Assembly (NCBI GenBank): GCA_964019055.1
Contig: OZ025214.1
Location: forward strand, 3,772,858-3,836,857
Length of the DNA: 64,000 nucleotides
DNA from: Anthopleura xanthogrammica
Lineage: Eukaryota > Cnidaria > Anthozoa > Actiniaria > Actiniidae
Direction: 5' to 3'
Made by a program: the position numbers and the translations under genes. The notes beneath the pieces are model-generated. The model did not search any database, was not told the origin of the DNA, and saw nothing but the letters and a program-made list of their open reading frames with translations. Below are positions 12,064 through 64,000 of this stretch, in pieces (the stretch's first letter is position 1; each line of letters begins with the position of its first letter).

Positions 12064-15000
12064 GTGTCATCATGACTATCAATGTCTCAGCCATTATTGA
12101 TTTCACCTAACCTCTAGATCTGCAGTACAGTAGAAGAGTGCTGTATTTCGTACCTGACTTTTTTTCCAGAGCGCGTGTTCCAGCAACCCCTGCGTAAGTA
12201 ATGCCACGTGTCAAGGAGATTTTGTACAAGATCCCCGCCCCTACAGATGTGTCTGTCCCACGGGATACACCGGACAAATGTGTGAAATAGGTAAATAACT
12301 TTGGCTTGTTCTTGTCCTTTTCTTCATTCCTATATATACTTCGGTGCAGTACAAGCACTAATTTTGAAAATGATAAGTAGTCCATTTATTTCAACTGAAA
12401 TTCTAATATATCATCTTTGTTCTGTACAGATATTGATGAATGTACATTGGGTAACCATGGATGTCACGGGAATGCCACGTGTAATAACACGAATGGTGGA
12501 CACAACTGCACTTGCAAGACTGGTTTCTATGGTAACGGCACAAGCTGTTATGGTGAGTTTGCGTTCATTTTCACCGTTCCTTCTCTTAATGCCAGATGTT
12601 TCTTCAATTCCAATAGGGTATCAATCGTAATCTATACATAAATTATTTTTTTCAATAAATTTTCCAATATTTCTTTTCTTGTTTGCAGACATCAATGAGT
12701 GCACCTCAGGAGTACATGGATGCGGCGAACATGCAAATTGTACTAACTTCCCTGGAGGACACAAGTGTACTTGCAACAATGGTTTCCATGGTGATGGCAA
12801 AGTATGCGTTGGTGAGTCCATAAATTTGTTTTGATTATGCAGGATTAAAACCGGGAAACTCGCGGGATTTACACGAGATCTAGACAAGAATTAAACTAGA
12901 TTTTGACAAATGTCAAAAAATCAGAAAAAATAGTTATGAAAGTTTCTTAAACATTTTCTATTTTTTCTCTTACTAGACCTTGATGAATGCACTGTTAATA
13001 CTCATGATTGTCACGTGAATGCCACGTGTAATAACACTATTGGTGGACACAACTGCACTTGCAAAAAGAATTTCTATGGTAACGGCACAAGCTGTTATGG
13101 TGAGTATATGATATAGACTCCTTGCAGCACGTCGGAATGCAACTGAACTTGGAGAACAAAGCAATAGGTTTCAATAAGCCAGTTCACAGTTTAAGAATCG
13201 TTTTCATTGCGCATGCGATTTTATCCCGAATTTCTCACCTTCTTTTGTTTAATCTTTCTTTTGTATTTGATTAAACAAAAGAAGGTGAGAAATTCGGGAT
13301 AAAATCGCATGCGCACTGAAAATGATTCTTAAACCGTGAACTGGCTTATTCTCAGGATATTGTTTTTTTTTGTTTTGTCCTCCAAATTGAGCTGCTTTGA
13401 CGTCACGTGCAAGGGGTCTATAGCCTGCGTCGCTACAGTTCAAAAAAGTTAATCCATCCAGTAATATTTTCTCCACTATTTTCTTAACGCCAGATATTGA
13501 CGAGTGCAGTTCTGGTGCTCATGATTGTCACGTGAACGCCACGTGCAGCAATACTATTGGTGGATACAATTGCAAATGCAAAGCACCATCATATGGTGAT
13601 GGAACTGTTTGTTTTGGTAAGTTTGAAGTGTGGCGAAAGTACTTTACTCAGTTTCAAATAAAATGTTTTCTACGAAGAAGTATATTTTACCAATAGCTGG
13701 GTTTCACTTGACGTCATTTCCTGTCTCGTGCGGAATGTTCCTCAGCTGAATCACAAGTTTTCATTAGAATTCTTTCTGGCTGACAGTACATAGTGGTCAG
13801 TGTTTGGCCACCATTTGGAGCAGATAATGAGATTCAAAGACTTTTATCAGCTGATTAAAAACCCAGCTATAGACCATTTCACGGTTGTCGTCGTTCAACC
13901 TCAGCCTCGATAGTGTGTAATATATTCTTTAGAAATTGACTACAGCTCACGGTAATTTAAGGAATGTACACATTATCAAACAATAGACCATTTTCGAAAT
14001 GCACGAGCGCTTTCAAAAATATCTATTGAAACACTTAAAACTTCCACGGGCTTTAGTCAAATTCTAAAGAATAAATTACACACTATCGAGGCTGAGGTTG
14101 AGCGACGACAACCGTGAAGTGGTCTATTGGTAAAATATATACTCCGAGATAGACTCATTTCAGCGCCAAAATGCTGATATATTTCAATAGTAAAGTGAAG
14201 AGCGAACTATGACAACTTCTACAATACAAGTACTTTGAAATTCAACAGACCTTCACTGGAACGCATGAATTCCACAATAAAAAAAATAGCCCTGAGGAAC
14301 GGGGAATGGGTCTAATAGGTCTTTAGTATTTTCTAATAATGCTTTCTTATTAGCACCAGAAAACTGCACAGAATTGAGATCACTGTTGATTCGGTAAGTA
14401 GTAATGGGATCCCTGTGTCGTATTATGAGATGCAAGAAACTTGAGGGATGGCGAGGGATGGAAGCATATCCAATGCTCATTGTTCTCATATATTTTCTAT
14501 ATTTTTTATGGTAAGTTTTGGTCAAGAGGTGCCTGAAGGCGGAATTATTGGACAGGGAACGAATAGACGTTATTGTGTTTTTTCCGAAATTCCCGGATGT
14601 GATTTAGGACCATGGACGCTGGCCATGAAAGTTGACGGCTCACTGGTATGTTTAAATGCATTTTTTTCTTGTAAGAAAAGAAAGATTAGAAAGAGATGAG
14701 AAATTATGAGAAAAGACTTCCCGAATTCGCTTGGATGATCGCGAAACAATGGTTCCAAGTCGAGACTGTACTTGATTCTTTTATTTATCAAGGATTGAAA
14801 CCATTGTTTCGTGATCATCCAAGCGAATTCGGGAAAGGTCTATTGTAATGGAAGTTATGCTGGCTCAGATAGAGGGATTTCACGACAGTCGTGTTGGAGA
14901 ACAGGAACAATCCCCACTAACTGTTTTAGACTGCATTCATTCTCTTGAGTGTTATTTCTTTAAGGATATCCCAAAAGAAAAAGCTAATAGTAAATAAAAA

Positions 15001-15993
15001 TATGATAGGATCTCCGTTAACGTTATCATTACAGCATACTTTTGAATATGACTCACCATTGTGGACCAACACCTTAACGTATAACCCAGGAGCAAGCGAC
15101 CATGGACTCGATGAAACGGAGACCAAGTCATCAGCCTTCTGGAACACCCCCCTGAACAAGATATGCTTTGGGATGAAATACGGGGGAGTCAAGCGGTGGT
15201 TATCTTTTGATATTCAAGAAAATTCTTTGTATGATGTCATGAATAAAACCAGCGAAACCTCAATTCATGTTGGCGAACCAAAGTGGCGAACGTTGCTCCC
15301 CCGTGATGTAACTTCCTTGCAGAAAACATGTTCAAAGTAAGTCTGCTGAATTTATTTTGTGCTACTAAAGCGAGAAATGGGCAGATCAAAGTCAGGGCAC
15401 AGTTAACCCAAAGATCAGTCGAATTGGAATTTAGTGGGTTTTGTGGAGGACGGGAAAATCGGAAAACCCGGACAAAAACCCTAAAAATCAGGGTGGAGAC
15501 CCAACAAACTCTATTCACATGTAATGCCGAATCCAAGAATCGATCCCAAAACCCCAGAGGTGAGAGATGAGTGTGCTTACTGCTACACCAACCTTGATTC
15601 CCACTAATAATATAAACTGAAGACATACGAGTCCTTACCTTTTCTCACTTTCCTTACCTGGCGTACTAAGCCCTTCCTGGCTTTTCTCTTCCAGTTTCCC
15701 CCCAGGGGGAGGAGGAGGTAGCGTAAAGTATCATCAATGTTTTCTTTGCATTAATTAGGGAAGGATTCAATCTTGATGGCGGGACGAAAGACCAAAAGAG
15801 GTTACTACGGTTCGGTTTGTTTAAAGATAACCAGTCAAATTGTTTATCATACAGCGCTTTCCTTGGTTTAGCTGGGGTTTTAGAAGGGTTTGAAAAAAGT
15901 GAAATACCAATTTGTGGAAACTTTGCTGCATTAGCTGGAAGTGACAATGGAGAAATGGCTACTCCGGCCTTCTGCTATGTCTTAGTACAGTGA
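9888..15993 (+). CDS. gene 3: secreted PAN, 5xEGF, fibrinogen-C-like protein (USOMP5-like)
   Basis: Eleven exons join in phase to 1,665 nt (554 aa): 9,888-9,978; 11,640-11,893; 12,170-12,290; 12,430-12,552; 12,689-12,811; 12,977-13,099; 13,494-13,616; 14,354-14,393; 14,516-14,645; 15,035-15,336; 15,759-15,993. Residues 1-30 are a signal peptide with a leucine-rich core, 31-115 PAN/apple-like, 116-155 an EGF and 156-319 four EGFs of 41 residues each starting D-I/L-D/N-E-C, the calcium-binding type. Residues 320-554 form a C-terminal region with fibrinogen-like features ([33 protein letters not shown] at the end). This layout is that of coral and anemone proteins named skeletal organic matrix protein 5-like. 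An adhesive or matrix role is inferred. Exon 9's acceptor (ggtaag) is weak and chosen because it alone keeps the frame. Confidence 0.85.
9979..11639 (+). other. intron 1 of gene 3
   Basis: The intron is about 1.66 kb and AT-rich. It holds a possible SINE body fragment near 10,246-10,300 and a (GGA)n patch near 10,540-10,557. Its last 270 bp resemble 280-585, the intron before the orphan PAN exon, which ties the two loci together. No other gene is seen. Confidence 0.5.
11945..12064 (+). repeat. (CAT)n microsatellite in gene 3 intron 2
   Basis: An interrupted start (atcatgtatcatc) leads into a pure CAT run at about 11,990-12,063. Confidence 0.9.
13112..13422. mobile_element. nested MITE-like elements in gene 3 intron 6
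   Basis: The outer ends (tatagactccttgcagcac and its inverted partner, gtgcaaggggtctata) match a family also at 28,084, 36,048, 42,468 and 46,692. The arms carry ctgaacttggagaacaaa and its complement. Inside, 13,173-13,350 is a second hairpin with two arms of about 78 bp that are almost perfectly complementary. The element begins only 13 bp past the donor of exon 6. Confidence 0.75.
13694..13870. mobile_element. MITE-like element with tagctgggttt / aaacccagcta ends
   Basis: The terminal inverted repeats are about 12 bp. Related internal sequence (gacagcacatggtggtcagt, aataatgagattcaa, cagctgatt) recurs at about 28,950-29,110 and 54,495-54,645, so this is a dispersed family. Confidence 0.65.
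13869..14127. mobile_element. MITE-like hairpin with long arms (atagaccatttcacggttgt)
   Basis: The left arm (gacggttgtcgtcgttcaacctcagcctcgatagtgtgtaa type) and the right arm near 14,060-14,127 are complementary over about 75 bp. A half copy of another element (ttttcgaaatgcacgagcgc) begins at about 13,985 and is likely a nested insertion. Confidence 0.7.
14717..14839. repeat. inverted repeat in gene 3 intron 9
   Basis: Arms of about 45 bp (cccgaattcgcttggatgat ... atcatccaagcgaattcggg) flank a 30-bp loop. Confidence 0.75.
15385..15600 (-). mobile_element. tRNA-derived SINE, gene 3 intron 10
   Basis: On the minus strand the head (GGTGTAGCAGTAAGCACACT, then B box GGGATCGATTCTTGG) is followed by the body (TTTCCCGTCCTCC) and the tail (GTTAACTGTGCCCTGACTTT). 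It matches the family at 29,693-29,935. Confidence 0.7.
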
Positions 15994-16024
15994 ACTTTCA
16001 CCCTTCAGACCTTTAAAATTTATT

Positions 16025-16775
16025 GATACCCTGAAACAACCTCTGGGCAGATCTAAGTCAGGGCATGGCTAACTCACAGATTGAAAACTGAAACAACCTC
16101 TGGGCTGATCTAAGTCAGGGCATGGCCAACTCACAGATCAAACCCTGAAACAACCTCTGGGCTGATCTAAGTCAGGGCATGGGTAACTCACAGATTGAAC
16201 ACTGAAACAACCTCTGGGATGATCTACGTCAGGGCACGACTAACTCACAGATTGAGCACAGAAACAACCTCAGGGATGATCTACGTCAGGGCACGACTAA
16301 CTCACAGATTGAACCCTGAAACAACCTCTGGGATGATCTACGTCAGGGCACGACTAACTCACAGATTGAGCACAGAAACAACCTCTGGGATGATCTACGT
16401 CAGGGCACGACTAACTCACAGATTGAGCACAGAAACAACCTCAGGGATGATCTACGTCAGGGCACGACTAACTCACAGATTGAGCACTGAAACAACCTCA
16501 GGGATGATCTACGTCAGGACACGACTAACTCACAGATTGAACCCTGAAACAACCTCTGGGATGATCTACGTCAGGGCACGACTAACTCACAGATCGAACC
16601 CCGAAACAATTCAACCTCTGGGCTGATCTACGTCAGGGCACGACTAACTCACAGATAGAACCCCGAAACAATTCAACCTCTGGGATGATCTACGTCAGGG
16701 CACGACTAACTCACAGATAGAACCCTGAAACAACCTCTGGGCTGATCTAAGTCAGGGCATGGCTAACTCATCGAT
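16025..16775 (+). repeat. SINE-tail minisatellite, about 13 units, just past gene 3
   Basis: Units of 57 bp, with two or three of 63 bp, carry ATGATCTACGTCAGGGCACG or the older CTGATCTAAGTCAGGGCATG plus ACTAACTCACAGATTGA. It begins about 30 bp after the stop of gene 3, so it may be part of the 3' UTR. Because 57 is divisible by three, one frame stays open for 143 codons, but there is no sign that it is translated. Confidence 0.85.
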
Positions 16776-16799
16776 TAGGAATTTAGCTTGTTAGGGAGA

Positions 16800-18616
16800 A
16801 ACTGAACCCTCGAACCGAGAGAGACTCTACTCACATGGGATAAAACACTAATTCAGTCTTTTCAATATTGATTTTACACGAAGTAGATATTAATTAAATG
16901 GTAAAATATTTGGGATTGAATGGAGTGTTGCATCCTCAAGGTATAGGATTTTATACTTCCCATGTCTGAATGATGGTGACGTCATGTAGATAATTAATTG
17001 AAATTTTAGCGAAGCTTTAATTTCGCGATTTTCGCTATTTCAAAAAATCGCGAAATTAATTATGTGTCGCAAAAAATTAGTTTCGCGAAAATATAATGAC
17101 AATTGCTTTCCGCTACAATCCGCTACGTGTCGTGCTTCTGCCAACCCTTCAATAAAAATCTTGCATTATTGTAAGCTCGCTTTACAAAAAAGTGTTTTGT
17201 TTCTGTTCTTCTTGCATTTTCACTACAAACCTGCCCTTTGTTCATGTTCATTAAAATGAATGAGTCACAGTCACTGCAGTGATCGTGTCCATTGGTCCAG
17301 AAAGAAATTACAGATCTTATACCCTCTTCACATACCTCCTCGTCAAAGCCTTCCCTTAATTACAAAATAAGTAAGTTAAAGCTAAAACATGTTAAATTCT
17401 TCCACTACTTTCATCCAGCCAGCCAGCCAGCCAACTACCCTTTTGACCAACCCAGCAATCAATCGCATCCCATCCCATCCCATCCCATCCCATCCCATCC
17501 CATCCCATCCCATCCCATCCCATCCCATCCCATCCCATCCCATCCCATCCCATCCCATCCCATCCCATCCCATCCCATCCCATCCCATCCCATCCCATCC
17601 CATCCCATCCCATCCCATCTATGTCCCCATGCCTCTTATATTTCTTAAATTTCTTGCCATGGAAGAAAATATCCAAGAATTTTTTCCATTTAGAACCACA
17701 AGTCAACAAATCAAAGATTGTGCTATAATTCAAGATCCAATATATTAGTATTAATTCATTATAATTTACAATTCAATTGGATACATTCTGGGTACATTCA
17801 GTGGGTTGGGGTTGACAGCTACTTCATTTCTACCCTCACAAGCGTCTAAAGCCTACAGGTATCATTTTTCCATGGCCAGCATGCAAACCAAAAATATAAA
17901 TACATACATACATACAACTACTATCATTGATCAACGTGACATTCAGACACTTATTTGTGATATCTATCTTGAATGCAGCGAAGGACGGATGTGTTATCCT
18001 GGGTACACTACTTATACATCTCCTCACACAACAACAAAAAACAAAATAAATAGGCCTTACGGACTTCAAGATCACGTGATCACTTGCCGCCATATTTGAT
18101 TTTATACGCGCATTCATTTCAAATTAATCTCGATGCAAAAATCAGCTTGAGCAGGACCGATGACTAAACCAAAAATATGTGGAATAATCCAGAAGACATT
18201 GATGTTAGTAAATTCAAGTTTTCAATACGTGTTTGAAGTTTTGGCGGGAAGTCATCACGTGACCTGGCAACATCGTAGCTCGTAAACTAGACTCTTCTAG
18301 GTAAAGAATAGTATTGACTATTTCTCCCGAGAATATTCCAGCAATTTCATTAATTTCCTATTGAAATTTTTACCATGTTTTTACCCACCCCAATACACTA
18401 ATTTTACATCTTGATGTCTATGCTTATAAATGAAAGCCTCCCCTTCAAACCTCTCAGGTTAATTTTGGATATTTCAATACATTACATATAATATTCCTCA
18501 TACAGAAAACTGTTTTGTGTTTATACTATTGTCCCATTGATAGGATTCGTCTAGTCATAGTCCCTTCTTGAAAAAGGTTTTTATCCAATCAGAATCGCCA
18601 TTGACACGTGACCTGT
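16800..18616. other. intergenic between gene 3 and ferlin B (tail to tail)
   Basis: No gene is recognised. A (CATCC)n tract fills 17,466-17,619. The two flanking genes converge here, so both 3' UTRs should lie in it, but no clear AATAAA is seen for ferlin B. Confidence 0.5.
17466..17619 (+). repeat. (CATCC)n microsatellite, about 31 units
   Basis: A pure five-base repeat. It leaves all forward frames open with PSHPI-type peptides, which is an artefact. A shorter tract of the same unit is at 31,612-31,661. Confidence 0.95.
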
Positions 18617-51722
<33,106 letters not shown>

Positions 51723-52124
51723 TCTCTAATAGTTGAGAGAAGAGTTATTAATGATTCAATCTAAAAAAGAACTCAGGTAGACTGCCATGCTTTACCATTC
51801 CCGGACTCGGAGAAAGAACGCTCTGTGATGTATACAGGCGTTTCAACAGTGTTCTCTTTAAAGTGACATTCTTTCAATCCCTCGGGCCTGAACAAGCACA
51901 AAACTATGCGTTGGTTTTTATTGATTTTAGCACGAAAACAATTTTTAACTTCTGCACGACAAATTCTTTGTTCCCTTTATAGCACATTGTTGTTTATTCC
52001 ACCAAAATAGTTTTAATTCACTTTATTGAAATGCTGTTTAAAAGCTAGACTGAGATTTTACTTCCTTCTAACTATATATTTAGGTTAATGCGTGTTGTGA
52101 AGCTAAAGAAAAAAGAAGAAAGAA

Positions 52125-52170
52125 AGGAGGAAGGGAGGGAGGAAGAAAGGAAGGAAGGAAGAAGAAATGA

Positions 52171-52202
<32 letters not shown>

Positions 52203-52251
52203 AAAATAAATTATAGTAGAGTGAAAGAAAGAAGAAAAGAAACAAGGTAAG

Positions 52252-52290
<39 letters not shown>

Positions 52291-52380
52291 GGTCGACGGA
52301 CGATCGGACGGACGGACAGATGGATGGATGGATGGATAGATAAATGGATGGATCGATGGATGATGGATAGATAGATAGAT
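52125..52380 (+). repeat. compound microsatellite: (GAAA), (GACA), (GATG), (GATA)
   Basis: Successive tetranucleotide blocks, purine-rich on this strand, between the two ferlin genes. Confidence 0.9.
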
Positions 52381-53673
52381 AACAAAGAAAGGAAATGAGT
52401 AGAATATCCACCGGATCCACACGATGGAAGTGAATATGCATCGTGATTTGAGTAAACACAGCTGAGCCAATAGCCTGGTCAGCGGACATATAAACTCAAC
52501 CATCTCAATGACGTAACGTCTAAAAATAAATCGCGTGATATATACTTGATTCAAAGGCCGTCACTTGTATCATTGCATCACTTATACTTGTCTCATGACC
52601 GGACCTTAAAAGCTATAAAATTGTAAAAATAAGAAAAAAACACTGCGAAAGGGCTGGTTTTTTTTTAAAATTCATTATGTTTTACTTATTATGACACGAA
52701 CGGAATGAAAAGAACAAAATATTAGCCGAATTCTCTGTTGAGTTAACGATGGATAATGTCAAAGGAAACGAATACCTGCGCACGCGCATTCTCTTTTTTT
52801 TAAATCAAGCTCGTCGTTCCCATACCCTGCGTTTCTTGGTGCTGACCAGAAGAAACGCAGGCTCTCGAGACGAGGCTGAAAAATCCGGAGTTACGCATGC
52901 GCGATAGAAGTTATAGAGTCACTTTATTCGGATGAAAATTATTGTCATTTTGGTCCACAACGAAAAGCAGTTCTTGGAAGCCGGATTAACCTCGCTTTTT
53001 TTTCAAAGTAGGAGTTCAGTGATGTAGAACAGGCCGGTTTTTTGGAGGTAGTAAAGGAGTTTGGATTTCTTTTTCTTACGTAATTTTGTTTTTAATTTGG
53101 CCTCGTTTTCTAGATCGTGATTTTTATACAAGCAGTTTTAGTGTAGATTTTGGTTGTGCTTTTGCTCTCTTTACTTTTCTATGTACTGATTATTTGTATT
53201 CGTTCTTCCATTTTATCATATTTATTACAGTATTGATTTATACCGTTTTTTTAATGTGCAACATTTCTAATTGTTTAATATCGGTGGGGGGATTTGGGGT
53301 GGAGTGAAGGCCCCATCAAACTGTGTAAGGGATACGTTTTTCTAAAGATGACGATGTTTAACACAGGTCGCCCAATTCAAGACTTCAGCATGATTGCATC
53401 CTCCCCTCTATAGACTTTCAGAATAGTGCAGTGCATCACCAGGCTTAAATATACGGCCAAGGAAAAAAGTATATTTTTAACATCCATTTTTATAATAACG
53501 CGATCAACTCAGCCCAAGATGTCTAGGTTTTTGGCTTCCGTCGATCAAAAAATACTAGCTCAGACTGTTGGAAATAAGATAGACGGAAGCAAAAAAGCCA
53601 GACCGCTAAGATTATACCTAGCTGTCTGGGTCGCGTAATCATGAAAATTGGCATAATTGAGATATTTGGATTA

Positions 53674-53833
53674 ACACGGCGCGAGCGTATTTTTTTTTTG
53701 TGCGCGCGCCATCCTCAACGTGATTGACGTCCTCGACAGGACGCCATTTGCAGCGCTTTCCGTTTTGTGGAGCTAGACGTCAACCACGTTGAGGGCGGTG
53801 CGCGCACGAAAAAAATGCCCTCGCGCCGTCGTC
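53674..53833. mobile_element. GC-richer hairpin element
   Basis: Ends cacggcgcgagcgtattttt and partner near 53,810-53,833; inner arms gcgcgccatcctcaacgtga and its partner cacgttgagggcggtgcgcg. Confidence 0.7.
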
Positions 53834-53895
53834 TTTGACATTCGCGTCTTGATGTTGAATCTCTCTAATAATGAATCTTGTCACGGCCTTTATAA

Positions 53896-63767
<9,872 letters not shown>

Positions 63768-63799
63768 CTGTGTCATAAAATCCGTGAATTATTAACATT

Positions 63800-64000
63800 A
63801 GAAAAAACCTACTAATGGTCTATCACCAATCGAGCCCTGTGATTGGCTGAGCTACTAGGGGTCTATTAGTGATAGACCTCTAGTAGCGAAAAGCGCCGGT
63901 CTTGAAAACCCCAAAAAAATATATTTAAAGCAAAATCCAAAACGTTTTGCATCCTTTTATTGGACCGATTAGTAGGTTTTTACTAAAACAATTAGACCTC
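63800..64000. mobile_element. inverted copy of the element at 35,445-35,649, cut by window end
   Basis: Reads aaaaaacctactaatggtct through gctactaggggtctattagt to gtaggtttttactaaaacaa, the reverse complement of the copy in ferlin B. Confidence 0.8.

Larger units (their letters stand above)
51723..53895. other. intergenic between ferlin A and ferlin B
   Basis: About 2.2 kb separate the stop of A from the first exon of B. It must hold the 3' end of A and a promoter of B. Seen: a GAAA/GACA/GATG tract (52,125-52,380) and a hairpin (53,674-53,833). No TATA box can be assigned with confidence. Confidence 0.55.

Noticed and set aside
16195..16626. 143-codon frame with 19-residue repeats
   Set aside because: The 57-bp SINE-tail minisatellite keeps any stop-free frame open; no signal peptide, no splice context, and the reading varies with unit changes.
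16025..16775. CRISPR-like array of regular repeats
   Set aside because: The units abut without unique spacers, and the genome is clearly eukaryotic with introns and SINEs.
17292..17748. Proline- and serine-rich frames around 17.5 kb and their Gly-Met-Asp-Trp antisense
   Set aside because: Products of the (CATCC)n tract; nothing recognisable in the flanks.
53086..53307. Hydrophobic 73-codon frame between the ferlins
   Set aside because: AT-rich Phe/Ile/Leu sequence with no homology or splice sites that I recognise.

Overview
The window looks like nuclear DNA of a cnidarian, most likely a hexacorallian anthozoan (coral or sea anemone). It is AT-rich and full of introns, tRNA-derived SINEs, short inverted-repeat (MITE-like) elements and long microsatellites. 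One gene has the mosaic layout of proteins called uncharacterized skeletal organic matrix protein 5-like in corals and anemones. The species cannot be fixed from the sequence alone.

Positions 1-16,800 (+ strand) hold a local family of secreted mosaic proteins. Copy 1 (1,921-3,772) and copy 2 (5,680-8,684) are a recent tandem duplication encoding PAN/apple-like, EGF, calcium-binding-type EGF and F5/8 C (discoidin) domains. Copy 2 is complete: TATA box, signal-peptide exon and 337 codons. Copy 1 has lost its promoter and signal exon by deletion, and an older PAN exon (586-829) is fused to the promoter remnant. Gene 3 (9,888-15,993; 11 exons, 554 aa) shares the signal and PAN exons but continues with five EGF modules and a fibrinogen-C-like C-terminal region. 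These look like extracellular adhesion or matrix proteins built by exon shuffling.

Positions 18,617-51,722 (- strand) hold a complete dysferlin/myoferlin-type ferlin gene, called ferlin B here. Fifty-nine exons join in phase to 6,090 nt (2,029 aa), with C2A, C2B, FerI, C2C, FerA, FerB, DysF, C2D-C2G and one C-terminal membrane anchor. It has two alternative first exons with the same splice phase, which matches the alternative first exon known in human DYSF.

Positions 53,896-63,767 (- strand) hold the 3' part (19 exons, 667 aa) of a second ferlin, ferlin A. It is transcribed in the same direction, lies upstream of B and has nearly the same exon structure, so the two form a head-to-tail pair. 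Its 5' half is beyond the window. The rest is introns and intergenic DNA dominated by repeats: (CCAT)n tracts up to about 510 bp, (CATCC)n, a 57-bp minisatellite made from a SINE tail, nested MITEs and SINE fragments. No CRISPR array, phage, operon, rRNA or convincing functional tRNA gene was seen.
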